Notes under the pieces: model-generated | Seen by the model: the letters and a program-made list of their open reading frames with translations, nothing else | Databases searched by the model: none | What the model was told of the DNA's origin: nothing | Made by a program: the position numbers and the translations under genes | Shown: in pieces, positions 39,209-47,584 of the stretch | Numbering within the stretch: position 1 is the first letter of the stretch | Layout of the letters: each line of letters opens with the position of its first letter | Source of the DNA: Paenibacillus sp. N3.4 | GTDB lineage: Bacteria > Bacillota > Bacilli > Paenibacillales > NBRC-103111 | Assembly (NCBI RefSeq): GCF_008017805.1 | Contig: NZ_VRTT01000017.1 | Location: forward strand, 47,548-111,547 | Direction: 5' to 3' | Length of the DNA: 64,000 bases

Positions 39209-40148
39209 AAAAGAAGTCAGCAACTATCATAACGCTGTTGATTGTTCTATCTCTGTCTGCTGCGACATGTGGAAGAAAGATAAAGCTAGTATCGCTGAAG
39301 ATTTGTCCTCAAGCATGAAGCCTGTCATTACCATTGGTTCCAAATCCTTCACAGAGCAATACCTGCTCACGAAAATGACCGGTATTTTACTTAGAGAAAA
39401 CGGGTTTGCCGTAAAGGAAATTATTTTTAAAGGGAGTACGAGCATTCGTTCTGCCATTGAAGCCGGAGTCATTGATCAATATTGGGATTATCCCAATACG
39501 GCGATACCTTTTTATCATCATAAATCTGTCATTATCGATGCCAGTGAGGCATTTCGCACGGTCGCGGAGGAAGATAAGAAGATCGGCCTGCATTGGCTGC
39601 CCATGTCCACCGAAATTAACAATACCTGGACGCTGCTGATCAAGAAAGATCTGAAGGAGCAGTATGGCATCAAGACAATTAGCGACTTAAGCAAATATGC
39701 GAAGGAACAAAAGCCGCTCAATATGGCTACCAATAGTGAATTTCTTATTCGTGATGACGGCATGGAACAATTTCAAAAGGTATATAATTTGGATATTCCA
39801 CGTGAGAATATTATCGTTTCCGATACGAAGCTATTCGCGCAGGCTGTAAAAGAATCACGCGTCCAAGCTGCAGTTGGCTTCGCCTCGGATGGCCGGATCA
39901 AAGCTTATGGCTTGGTCGAGCTAGAGGATGATCGCCATTTCTTTCCTCCGTATAATCCGGCACCAGTTGTTACGGCTCGAATGTTAAATCAGCAACCGCA
40001 GGTGGAGACGTTATTAACAGGTCTCTCGAAAAAAATAGATCATGACAAGTTTATGTCTTTTCTTTACAAGGCAGACGTTCTGCATGAGGATGTAACCGAA
40101 CTCGCTAGACAATACTTAATCGATTCAGGTTTAATTAAGAAAAAGTAG
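39205..40148 (+). CDS. OpuAC/OpuCC-like betaine-type binding lipoprotein, frameshifted in the lipobox
   Basis: ATG 39205 (overlapping the kinase stop) opens a lipoprotein signal sequence ending in LSAATCG. The mature domain (VITIGSKSFTEQYLLTKM, IDQYWDYPNTA, LPMSTEINNTWTLLIK) is in another frame, readable from 39267. One missing base next to the lipidated Cys (TGTGG|AAGAAAGAT) separates them. The mature part is of the glycine-betaine/choline/carnitine binding family. It belongs to the regulatory transcript with the kinase, ahead of a terminator, while a second intact binding protein accompanies the transporter. A role as a ligand-presenting partner of the kinase is plausible. From ATG 39267 the protein would be cytoplasmic. 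Confidence 0.82.
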
Positions 40149-40161
40149 AAAAATCATACAG

Positions 40162-40202
40162 TGTGTGAAAACGCTACAACTGAATTGTAGAGTTTTTACA
40201 CA
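40162..40202 (+). promoter_or_regulatory. 41-bp dyad, candidate enhancer site of the NtrC-type activator
   Basis: TGTGTGAAAACGCTACAA pairs with TTGTAGAGTTTTTACACA with two mismatches (one G-T), about a 5-bp centre. It is centred about 72 bp upstream of the -24 element, the range where sigma-54 activators bind. It could also act as a hairpin in RNA. Confidence 0.6.
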
Positions 40203-40210
40203 GATTGAAG

Positions 40211-40238
40211 TACGGCTCCTGAAAAGAGCCGTATTTTT
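40211..40238 (+). terminator. terminator after the binding-protein gene
   Basis: A perfect stem TACGGCTC / GAGCCGTA with loop CTGAAAA is followed by TTTTT. It ends the regulatory transcript just upstream of the sigma-54 promoter, making the transporter operon a separate unit. Confidence 0.88.
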
Positions 40239-40252
40239 GTATGCAAAATAAT

Positions 40253-40268
40253 TGGCACGGTTTTTGCT
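40253..40268 (+). promoter_or_regulatory. sigma-54 (-24/-12) promoter
   Basis: TGGCACGGTTTTTGCT matches the consensus TGGCAC-N5-TTGCW at every defined position, with GG and GC exactly 10 bp apart. It lies 45 bp before the start of the transporter operon, and an rpoN gene and NtrC-type activator are encoded upstream. Confidence 0.92.
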
Positions 40269-40313
40269 ATATAAATAATGAGGAATAATATATAACTTCT
40301 AGGGGGGGATACA

Positions 40314-41318
40314 ATGATACGGTTTGAAAGCGTTAGCAAAGCTTATGCAGAAGTGCAGACGTTGGTCGATATTAGCTTTGAAGTTCAGAATGGCGAGATC
40401 GTTTCCTTAATCGGACCGAGCGGATGCGGCAAGACAACAACGCTGCGTATGGTCAACCGGCTGATCGAGCCATCATCCGGGAAAATTTTTGTCCAGGATG
40501 AAGATATTTCAAAATTAGACGCAGTGGAACTGAGACGCAATATTGGTTATGTCATTCAGCAAGTCGGTCTGCTGCCGCATATGACGATCGGCAAAAATAT
40601 TGGACTCGTACCCAAGCTGAAAGGGTGGAAAGAGAAGGACTATTCACAACGAATCGATGATTTGCTTGATATGGTCGGACTAGATCCGAAAGTATTCCGA
40701 AATCGTTATCCGTCTGAGTTAAGCGGAGGACAACAGCAACGTATTGGCGTCATTCGAGCATTGGCAGCAGAACCGCCTATTGTGCTAATGGATGAGCCGT
40801 TTAGCGCACTCGATCCGATCAGTCGGGAGCAGCTGCAAGATGAACTTGGCAAACTGCAGAAGGAAATTAATAAAACAATTCTGTTTGTCACACATGATAT
40901 GGATGAGGCCTTAAAAATATCCGATCGAATCGCAATTATGAACAAAGGGAGTATTGTACAGCTGGACACGCCAAAACATATATTAAGCCGACCAGTCAAT
41001 CGCTTCGTTAGCGAGTTTATCGGGGAAAAGCGATTGAATGTACCTCGTGTTGACTCAAAAGCAACGGTCGCTCAGTTCATGATTCGATTGGAAGCGCTTC
41101 AACATCCATTGAATAAGGCAGACGATCGAGTGGAATCGCTTACTGTCAGGAATGCTCCTATGATTGAGTCTGATGAATGCTGGGAGAAGGCAGCAGCACG
41201 GATGCTTGAGTATAAAGTTAACGCACTTCCTGTTGCTATGCGTGGAGAAGTCGTTGGTTACGTAACGAAGGAAAGTATTCTCGGCGGTCTATCAGGCGTA
41301 GAGATGAGGATTAGTTAA
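40314..41318 (+). CDS. betaine/carnitine/choline ABC transporter ATPase, OpuCA-like
   Basis: A 334-residue ATPase: Walker A GPSGCGKTT, signature LSGGQQQR, Walker B IVLMDEPFSALDP, VTHDMDEALK, then a C-terminal part with one recognisable CBS domain (MIESDECWEKAARMLEYKVNALPV). OpuCA and relatives carry CBS domains that sense ionic strength or nucleotides; here the module seems reduced. GGGGGGG lies before the ATG. It is the first gene after the sigma-54 promoter. Import of a quaternary amine as a nutrient fits better than osmoprotection, given the catabolic genes that follow. Confidence 0.92.
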   Translation: MIRFESVSKAYAEVQTLVDISFEVQNGEIVSLIGPSGCGKTTTLRMVNRLIEPSSGKIFVQDEDISKLDAVELRRNIGYVIQQVGLLPHMTIGKNIGLVPKLKGWKEKDYSQRIDDLLDMVGLDPKVFRNRYPSELSGGQQQRIGVIRALAAEPPIVLMDEPFSALDPISREQLQDELGKLQKEINKTILFVTHDMDEALKISDRIAIMNKGSIVQLDTPKHILSRPVNRFVSEFIGEKRLNVPRVDSKATVAQFMIRLEALQHPLNKADDRVESLTVRNAPMIESDECWEKAAARMLEYKVNALPVAMRGEVVGYVTKESILGGLSGVEMRIS

Positions 41319-41338
41319 GAAAGGAGGTTTGGTTTCTG

Positions 41339-42049
41339 ATGGACAAATCGACAAATGCTTTGGACTTATTCGTAAACACATTTATTACGAACAAAAGCAT
41401 CATTCTTACTGCATTATGGCAGCACATTTACATTTCGTTAACCGCATTGGTGATTTCACTTCTCATTTCCATTCCGCTTGGCATTTTTTTAACGAGAAGG
41501 AAGAATATCGCGGGGGTTGCTATTGGAATTACCGGAGTTTTTCAAACAATTCCAAGTATTGCTCTATTTGGCTTCATGCTTCCGTTCGTCGGTATTGGCG
41601 TTAAGCCGACCCTCATAGCATTAGTTCTTTATTCACTATTACCAATCGTACGCAATGTTTATACCGGTATTCTTGAGGTGAATCAGTCCGTTGTCGATGC
41701 TGGGCGTGGGATGGGGATGACGAATTGGCAAATTCTCTGGAATATTGAATTGCCGCTCGCTTTACCTGTATTAATGGCTGGCGTACGCACAGCCGCAGTT
41801 TTGACGATCGGGGTAACGACAATTGCTGCATTTATTGGCGCGGGAGGCCTCGGCGAAATCGTTTTTAGAGGCGTGGCACTTATGCGAACAGAGCTGATTA
41901 TTGCAGGTGGTTTGCCTGCGGCGTTGCTGGCTGTTATAACAGAATTTTTATTGAAGCGTTTGGAGATCAAGGTAACGCCTAACAAACAATCTAACCCCCA
42001 AAAATCAAAGCGTTTGAAAAAGAAAGTGGAAAGAATCGCTAGAGTATAA
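41339..42049 (+). CDS. betaine-type ABC transporter permease, OpuCB-like
   Basis: A 236-residue permease with six predicted membrane helices and the family sequence ISIPLGIFLTRRKN, GVFQTIPSIALFGFMLP, VVDAGRGMGMTNWQILWNIELPLALPVLMAG and GAGGLGEIVFRG. These are typical of OpuCB/OpuCD, OpuBB and YehY permeases. GGAGG lies before the ATG. No second permease gene is present, so the transporter should be a homodimer. A lysine-rich tail of about 20 residues is unusual. Confidence 0.92.
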   Translation: MDKSTNALDLFVNTFITNKSIILTALWQHIYISLTALVISLLISIPLGIFLTRRKNIAGVAIGITGVFQTIPSIALFGFMLPFVGIGVKPTLIALVLYSLLPIVRNVYTGILEVNQSVVDAGRGMGMTNWQILWNIELPLALPVLMAGVRTAAVLTIGVTTIAAFIGAGGLGEIVFRGVALMRTELIIAGGLPAALLAVITEFLLKRLEIKVTPNKQSNPQKSKRLKKKVERIARV

Positions 42050-42071
42050 AAATATGAGGAGGATACGACAA

Positions 42072-43040
42072 ATGAAAAAAATGAAATGGTTAGCCGTAGC
42101 AATGTCCTTGGTCGTCTTATTACTCTCTGCATGCGGAAGCAAAGCGGTGCCGGCAGCAGGTAATGCTCAACCATCTTCGGCTCCGGACAAGGCGGCTCTA
42201 GACAAAAAGAAAATCAAGATGGTTGTAGGCGGAAAAGGGTTTTCAGAACAATACTTGCTAGCTCAACTAGTCGGTCAATTGATGCAGAAAAATACCGATT
42301 ATGATGTCTCTATCAATGAATCAGGTTTTGCCGCATCCTCTTTTATTAATCAGGCCATGAAAGATGGGAAGGTCGATGTATTCGTCGATTATACAGGAAC
42401 CGGTTTTTTGAATGTTTTGAAAGGTAAACTTGCGCCCGAAGATACGAAAGAAACCGTATATAAGAAAGTCAAAGAGGGATATGAGAAGGAATTCGGCTTC
42501 ACTTGGCTTGAACCCCTTGGATTTACGAACACGTTCACTATTCTCTTAAGAGAAGAAAAAATGAAAGAATTAAACATTTCGACCTTCTCTGACCTTGTCA
42601 AACATGCACCTAATTTGGTGCTCGGCATCGACAATACATTCTATGATCGGCAGGATGGACTCAAGGGCTTATCGGAGAAATATGGATATAAATTTAAAGA
42701 TATTAAGCAGATGGAAATTCCTCTAGCATTTCCGGCACTTGCTGAGAAAAAGATCGACGTTCTTGTCGCTTATTCCACAGACGGACGGATACCAGCTTTG
42801 AAATTGGCAGCGTTAAAAGATGATAAAAATTACTTCCCGCCTTACTACGCCGCACCGATTGTCACCTTGGATTTTGCAAAAAAATATCCGGATGCCGTTC
42901 AAGTGATCAACAAGTTAGCCGGCAAAATTAATGATCAGACGATGTCTAAGCTGAATGCGAAAGCTGATGTAGAAAAAAGAACAGCTGCCGATGTTGCCAA
43001 GGAATTTTTGACCGAAAACGGATTGATTCCGAATAAATAG
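42072..43040 (+). CDS. betaine-type ABC transporter binding lipoprotein, OpuCC-like
   Basis: About 322 residues, with lipobox LLSAC at residue 22 or so. The mature protein KIKMVVGGKGFSEQYLLAQLVGQLM, DGKVDVFVDYTGTGF, FTWLEPLGFTNTFTILL is the OpuCC/YehZ group that binds glycine betaine, choline, carnitine and related methylated amines. ATG 42072 follows GAGGAGG; ATG 42054 in front is inside that site and is not used. It is intact, unlike the homologue at 39205, so the two presumably divide transport and sensing. Confidence 0.9.
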   Translation: MKKMKWLAVAMSLVVLLLSACGSKAVPAAGNAQPSSAPDKAALDKKKIKMVVGGKGFSEQYLLAQLVGQLMQKNTDYDVSINESGFAASSFINQAMKDGKVDVFVDYTGTGFLNVLKGKLAPEDTKETVYKKVKEGYEKEFGFTWLEPLGFTNTFTILLREEKMKELNISTFSDLVKHAPNLVLGIDNTFYDRQDGLKGLSEKYGYKFKDIKQMEIPLAFPALAEKKIDVLVAYSTDGRIPALKLAALKDDKNYFPPYYAAPIVTLDFAKKYPDAVQVINKLAGKINDQTMSKLNAKADVEKRTAADVAKEFLTENGLIPNK

Positions 43041-43077
43041 CTTTCGAATTGCCGTGCTAATAAGGAGCTGAGTTGCC

Positions 43078-43599
43078 TTGTGGACGTTAGTTGCCATATT
43101 TTTCATACAAGTCATTTATGTCTCCAGTTTGACAACCAGAATGATTTTAACAATAAGGGGCTACCGCTACTTTGCGGCTCTATTAAGTATGGTCGATATT
43201 ATGGTTTATACGATCGGTTTGAAAATCGTACTTGATAATTTGAGCAAGCCCATTAGTTTAGTCGTTTATTGTGTGAGCTATGGAATAGGCATTCTCGTTG
43301 GCATGAAGCTGGAAGAGAAACTAGCGCTCGGCTACATTAATGTGCAAGTAATTCCGAGCAGCCGTGAGATTTCGTTATCTTCCATTCTGCGTGAGAAAGG
43401 GTATGGCATTACGCAGTGGATGGGAGAGGGAATGGACGGTGAACGTGTTTTGCTGTCGATTACGATGCAAAGGCGAAACCAGAGTCAGCTGCTTCAGGAG
43501 ATTGAGAACGTCGATCCGCATGCCTTTGTGGTCACGCATGACATCAAACAATATCGTGGCGGTTTTTTTGCCGGACAATTAGGAGGAAATAAAAAATGA
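43078..43599 (+). CDS. DUF2179/DUF5698 membrane protein (UPF0316, YebE-like)
   Basis: A 173-residue protein with three N-terminal membrane helices and a soluble C-terminal domain. FIQVIYVSSLTTRMILTIRGYRYFA and YGIGILVGMKLEEKLALGYI are the UPF0316 signature, and the tail KGYGITQWMGEGMDGERVL is the DUF2179 region. The function of the family is unknown. TTG start after AAGGAG. It overlaps the following enolase-family gene by 4 bp (ATGA), so it is an integral part of this operon, which is unusual for a gene normally found alone. Confidence 0.85.
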   Translation: MWTLVAIFFIQVIYVSSLTTRMILTIRGYRYFAALLSMVDIMVYTIGLKIVLDNLSKPISLVVYCVSYGIGILVGMKLEEKLALGYINVQVIPSSREISLSSILREKGYGITQWMGEGMDGERVLLSITMQRRNQSQLLQEIENVDPHAFVVTHDIKQYRGGFFAGQLGGNKK

Positions 43600-44720
43600 A
43601 AATAACATCGATTGACATTAAACATTATCGTATTCCGCTTGATCCTCCATTTAGAGCATCATGGGATCCTAAACCGCGTACTCAGTTCGGCTCCACGGTT
43701 GTTTCCGTTCATACGGATGAAGGTATTACGGGTGTCGCATCCGGGGATTTAATGGTCGGTTTCGCCGGGCATGAAAATTTGTTTATCGGTCAAGATCCAT
43801 TCCAAATCGAACGGCATTCACAAATCATTGATAATATCGATTTGCATTACGGCCGAAACTGGCCGCTTGACCTCGCTTTATGGGACCTTATGGGCAAAGC
43901 GACCGGCCAGCCCATCTATAAGCTGTTAGGGGGCCGTCAAGATAAGATGCTCGCTTATGCGTCTACGGGTGAAATGCTTGCGCCTGAAGTCCGTGCTGAA
44001 CGAGCAATCGGCCTGGTGGAAGAAGGATTTAAAGCGATTAAAATTCGCTTTCATAATGCGAACCCTAGAGATGATATTAAGATCGTGGAAGCCGTTCGCA
44101 AGGCTGTTGGCAACAAACTGGAAATTATGGTTGACGCCAATCAAGGCTGGAAGATGCCTTGGGATGTCGAAAGAACGTGGGATTTAAAGCAAGCCTATCA
44201 AGTAGCTAAGGAACTCGAAAACCTCGGTGTCCTTTGGTTGGAGGAGCCGTTACCATGTCATGATTTTATAGGTATGGCACAGCTTCGTCAAATGGTTGGC
44301 ATTCGCATTGCCGGAGGCGAAATGAACCGGAATTGGTACGATTTTAGGGAAATGATACGGCATGGCTCATTGGATGTCTACCAACCGGATGTAGCTTTAA
44401 CAGGCGGATTCACACAAATTAAGAAAGTAGCCGAGATGGCGCAGGCCAACGGGCACTGGTTTACGCCTCACAGCTGGAGCAACGGTGTGGGCATGCTTGC
44501 CAACCTGCAACTTACTTGCGCGATCAGTACATGTCCTTATTTCGAGGTACCTTATGATCCACCGACTTGGACACCGGAGCGCCGGGATTTCATTCAAGCT
44601 GACAAGATGAGGGTCGATAAGGATGGTTACATCTCTGCGCCTGATAAGCCGGGATTAGGGTTCGAATTGGATACAGAAATGTTAGCCAAATATGAAATCA
44701 ATCAAGTTCACATGTGGTAG
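43596..44720 (+). CDS. enolase-superfamily enzyme, mandelate racemase subgroup
   Basis: A 374-residue enzyme with the N-terminal capping domain and C-terminal barrel of the superfamily. The second-strand base motif is K-I-R in FKAIKIRFHN. The metal ligands are Asp in MVDANQGW, Glu in WLEEPLP and Glu in AGGEMN, and the Asp-His dyad of the mandelate racemase subgroup appears in YQPDVALTGG and WFTPHSWSNG. The reaction should begin with abstraction of a proton alpha to a carboxylate, leading to racemisation, epimerisation or dehydration. In this betaine-transporter operon, 2-epimerisation of a betaine, as known for hydroxyproline betaine epimerases of this subgroup, or dehydration of a hydroxy acid, is possible. 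Substrate not determined. Confidence 0.9.
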   Translation: MKITSIDIKHYRIPLDPPFRASWDPKPRTQFGSTVVSVHTDEGITGVASGDLMVGFAGHENLFIGQDPFQIERHSQIIDNIDLHYGRNWPLDLALWDLMGKATGQPIYKLLGGRQDKMLAYASTGEMLAPEVRAERAIGLVEEGFKAIKIRFHNANPRDDIKIVEAVRKAVGNKLEIMVDANQGWKMPWDVERTWDLKQAYQVAKELENLGVLWLEEPLPCHDFIGMAQLRQMVGIRIAGGEMNRNWYDFREMIRHGSLDVYQPDVALTGGFTQIKKVAEMAQANGHWFTPHSWSNGVGMLANLQLTCAISTCPYFEVPYDPPTWTPERRDFIQADKMRVDKDGYISAPDKPGLGFELDTEMLAKYEINQVHMW

Positions 44721-44726
44721 ACAACT

Positions 44727-46067
44727 ATGGAGAAGATGCGGACGGAAGAGGATTTTTTAGGGAAAGTGTCAGTTCCGGCAGAAGCCTTATATGGTATTTA
44801 TACTGTAAGAACAGTTCGTAATTTATCTTTTTCGGGGCGGCTATTAGGTGCCTATCCGACCTATATTCGTTCACTCGCACTTGTGAAAAAGGCAGCTGCA
44901 GAAGCAAATTATGAAGCCGGAGTAGTTGACGAGCGAATATATGAAGCCATTGAAGCGGCGTGCAACCAAATCATTTCAGGAGAGTATGAGGATCAGTTTC
45001 CCGTTGATATTTTGTGCGGTGGCGGCGGTACAGGAATTAACATGAATATGAACGAAGTGATTGCAAATGTCAGCAACGAGCAGCTCGGCGGGAAGCGTGG
45101 CGTCTACGACCTCGTTCATCCGGTTGACCATGTCAGCGCCTCACAATCTTCAACCGATGTATGTCATACGGCCATGCGCATGACGATTATAGAGCTATGG
45201 AAGAAGTTGGACGGAGCTTTAAACAAACTGGTTTGTTCTTTGGATCAAAAGGCTGTCGAGTTTATGCCGATCCGGACGATCGCCCGCACCTGCTTTCAAG
45301 ATGCGACAACAATCACAATGGGTAACCAGTTCAGCGGTTATTCAGCTGTCATTGAACGGCGAAGGAAAGAAATCGATCGTGCGGCTGACAGGCTAAACAT
45401 GATTAACTTGGGTGCAACCGTTGTCGGAACTGGAATTAGTGCACCTGAAGCATACCGGAAGGTTGTCGTCGATAAGCTGCGTGAAGTTACCGGTTCCTTC
45501 GATTTGCGCTTGCGCGATAATTTGTTCGATGCCGCTCAAAATTTTGATGATCTGGCGGAAGTTTCTTCTCGGCTCGCGTTACTGGCATCGACGCTAAGCA
45601 AAATCGCACATGATTTCCGCATGCTGTCCTCAGGTCCGGAAGCAGGGTTTGCAGAGCTGCAATTGCCTGCTGTGCAGCCGGGGTCATCCTTCTTCCCAGG
45701 GAAAATCAACCCTGTTGTCCCGGAGACGATGATTCATTGCTGTTTTCAGATGATCGGCTTCGACCGAACCGTACAAGCGGCATACGAGCATGGCGAATTG
45801 AACTTGAACGTGTGGGAAGGGCTAGCCGCATGGAACATTTACGAATCGATGCGCATGTGTTCAGAAGCTGTCGACCATTTCGTTTCGGACTGTGTCAACG
45901 GAATCACGGTGAACGAAGAACGCTGTAAGCAATATGCGGAAAGTACAATCCCGTTTGTTCTTGAGCTTAAAGTAAAAGAAGGATATTCGACCGTTTCGAA
46001 CATGCTTAAGGAAGCGGGAAAAAAAGGTATCAGCATTAAAGAACTAGTTCAACAAGGAGGAGAATAA
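44727..46067 (+). CDS. aspartase/fumarase-family lyase
   Basis: A 446-residue class II fumarase/aspartase homologue. GGGGTGINMNMNEVIAN and DHVSASQSSTDVCHTAMR line the active site, and the catalytic serine loop is GSSFFPGKINPVVPE. The usual aspartase TGSGTSTNMN is changed to GGGGTGINMN and the serine-loop Met is Phe, so the substrate probably differs from aspartate. Members eliminate ammonia, amines or water across a C-C bond beside a carboxylate; ergothionase, which releases trimethylamine from a betaine, belongs to this superfamily. A similar elimination of an amine from the imported compound is a reasonable guess. Confidence 0.88.
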   Translation: MEKMRTEEDFLGKVSVPAEALYGIYTVRTVRNLSFSGRLLGAYPTYIRSLALVKKAAAEANYEAGVVDERIYEAIEAACNQIISGEYEDQFPVDILCGGGGTGINMNMNEVIANVSNEQLGGKRGVYDLVHPVDHVSASQSSTDVCHTAMRMTIIELWKKLDGALNKLVCSLDQKAVEFMPIRTIARTCFQDATTITMGNQFSGYSAVIERRRKEIDRAADRLNMINLGATVVGTGISAPEAYRKVVVDKLREVTGSFDLRLRDNLFDAAQNFDDLAEVSSRLALLASTLSKIAHDFRMLSSGPEAGFAELQLPAVQPGSSFFPGKINPVVPETMIHCCFQMIGFDRTVQAAYEHGELNLNVWEGLAAWNIYESMRMCSEAVDHFVSDCVNGITVNEERCKQYAESTIPFVLELKVKEGYSTVSNMLKEAGKKGISIKELVQQGGE

Positions 46068-46069
46068 GC

Positions 46070-47563
46070 GTGGAAAATCCAAAACTGGAATGGGCCAAAG
46101 AATGGCTAGAAACGACTAAGCAGCTCTACATCAACGGTAAATGGAAAGATAGCTCGAGCAATCGTCAAATCGATTCGATAAACCCAGCAACAGGTCAGGT
46201 GCTCGGTCATATTCAAGAAGCGACGAGAGATGACGTTGATCAAGCTGTAACAGCCGCTCAGAGCGCTTTTAAAAGAGGTCCATGGCCGTCTATGGGACGC
46301 AAAGAACGTGCCAATGTCATGCGCCGAATTGCTGAAGTTATTCGTATACATCGTGCAGAATTAGCGACACTTGAAGCTCTTGATAATGGGAAATTATATA
46401 AGGAAGCCTATTACGACGATTTGGGAGAATCGGCTGATATTTTTGAATACTACGCAGGTTGGACAGATAAAATTCATGGTGAAACGATGCCGGTTGAAGG
46501 AGAGTTTCTAAACTACACGCTGCGTGTGCCAGTTGGCGTATGCGGTCAGATTGTGCCGTGGAATTACCCGATGCTGATGTCTACTTGGAAGCTGGCCCCG
46601 GCACTTGCTACGGGCAATACCGTTGTACTCAAACCATCAAGTGCAACGCCGTTTTCCGTCGTTCGTTTATTCGAAATATTACACGATGAGCAAGTGCTGC
46701 CACCTGGCGTTATTAACTTAATTTTGGGAAGCGGAAAAACCGGCTCCTATATTTCCAGTCATTTAGAGGTCAATAAAGTCTCCTTTACAGGTAGCACAGC
46801 CGTCGGCAAACAGCTTGTTCACGATTCGGCAGATTCGAACTTGAAGACGGTAACGCTCGAACTTGGCGGCAAGTCGCCAAACATCATTTTCAATGATCCA
46901 CCCGATGTGGAGTATGCGATTGAACGTTCGTTTACTGGGCTATTTACCCATAAGGGTGAAAAATGCTCCTCACCGACTCGGCTTTTCGTTCATAGGTCCT
47001 TATACGATTATACAGTTACGCGCCTTGCTGAGTTGGCGGATCGCTATGTACTTGGAGATCCGTTTGATCCGAGGAGTGATCAAGGAGCGCAATGTACGAA
47101 ATCGCACATGGAGAAAATATTGGAGTATATCGAAATCGGAAAAGCCGAAGGCGCACGTGTCGCAGCTGGAGGCGGACGGGATGTGACTGGTTCGAACGCA
47201 AATGGTTATTTCGTTAGACCTACGATTTTAGCAGATGTGACAAATAGCATGAGAGTTGCGCAAGAAGAAATTTTTGGACCTGTGCTTGTTGTGATCCCTT
47301 TCGACGATGATGAGGAAGTCATTGAGATGGCTAACGATACTATCTACGGTTTGGCCGCAGGGCTATGGACGAAAGACATCACTCGCGCTCATCGGATCGC
47401 AGCGAGGCTAGATGCAGGTGCAGTCTTTATCAATAAATACGGTTGTTACGATTTGGCCAGTCCGTTCGGCGGCTTTAAAGAAAGCGGTTGGGGTAAAGAA
47501 TGCGGCATTCAATCGCTTGATTCGTATACGAAAGTAAAATCGATCTGGGTCAACTTAAACTAA
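46070..47563 (+). CDS. aldehyde dehydrogenase, betaine-aldehyde dehydrogenase type
   Basis: A 497-residue NAD(P)-dependent aldehyde dehydrogenase: PWNYPMLMSTWKLAPALATGN, SFTGSTAVGK, general base in LELGGKSPNIIF, catalytic Cys in GEKCSSPTRLF, EEIFGPVLVV. It groups by sequence with betaine-aldehyde and retinal-type enzymes. GTG start after AAGGAGGAG, 2 bp after the lyase. Together with the alcohol dehydrogenase that follows it could oxidise an alcohol via its aldehyde to an acid, as in choline to glycine betaine. Confidence 0.92.
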   Translation: MENPKLEWAKEWLETTKQLYINGKWKDSSSNRQIDSINPATGQVLGHIQEATRDDVDQAVTAAQSAFKRGPWPSMGRKERANVMRRIAEVIRIHRAELATLEALDNGKLYKEAYYDDLGESADIFEYYAGWTDKIHGETMPVEGEFLNYTLRVPVGVCGQIVPWNYPMLMSTWKLAPALATGNTVVLKPSSATPFSVVRLFEILHDEQVLPPGVINLILGSGKTGSYISSHLEVNKVSFTGSTAVGKQLVHDSADSNLKTVTLELGGKSPNIIFNDPPDVEYAIERSFTGLFTHKGEKCSSPTRLFVHRSLYDYTVTRLAELADRYVLGDPFDPRSDQGAQCTKSHMEKILEYIEIGKAEGARVAAGGGRDVTGSNANGYFVRPTILADVTNSMRVAQEEIFGPVLVVIPFDDDEEVIEMANDTIYGLAAGLWTKDITRAHRIAARLDAGAVFINKYGCYDLASPFGGFKESGWGKECGIQSLDSYTKVKSIWVNLN

Positions 47564-47584
47564 ATGAATGATGGAGAGTGTAAT

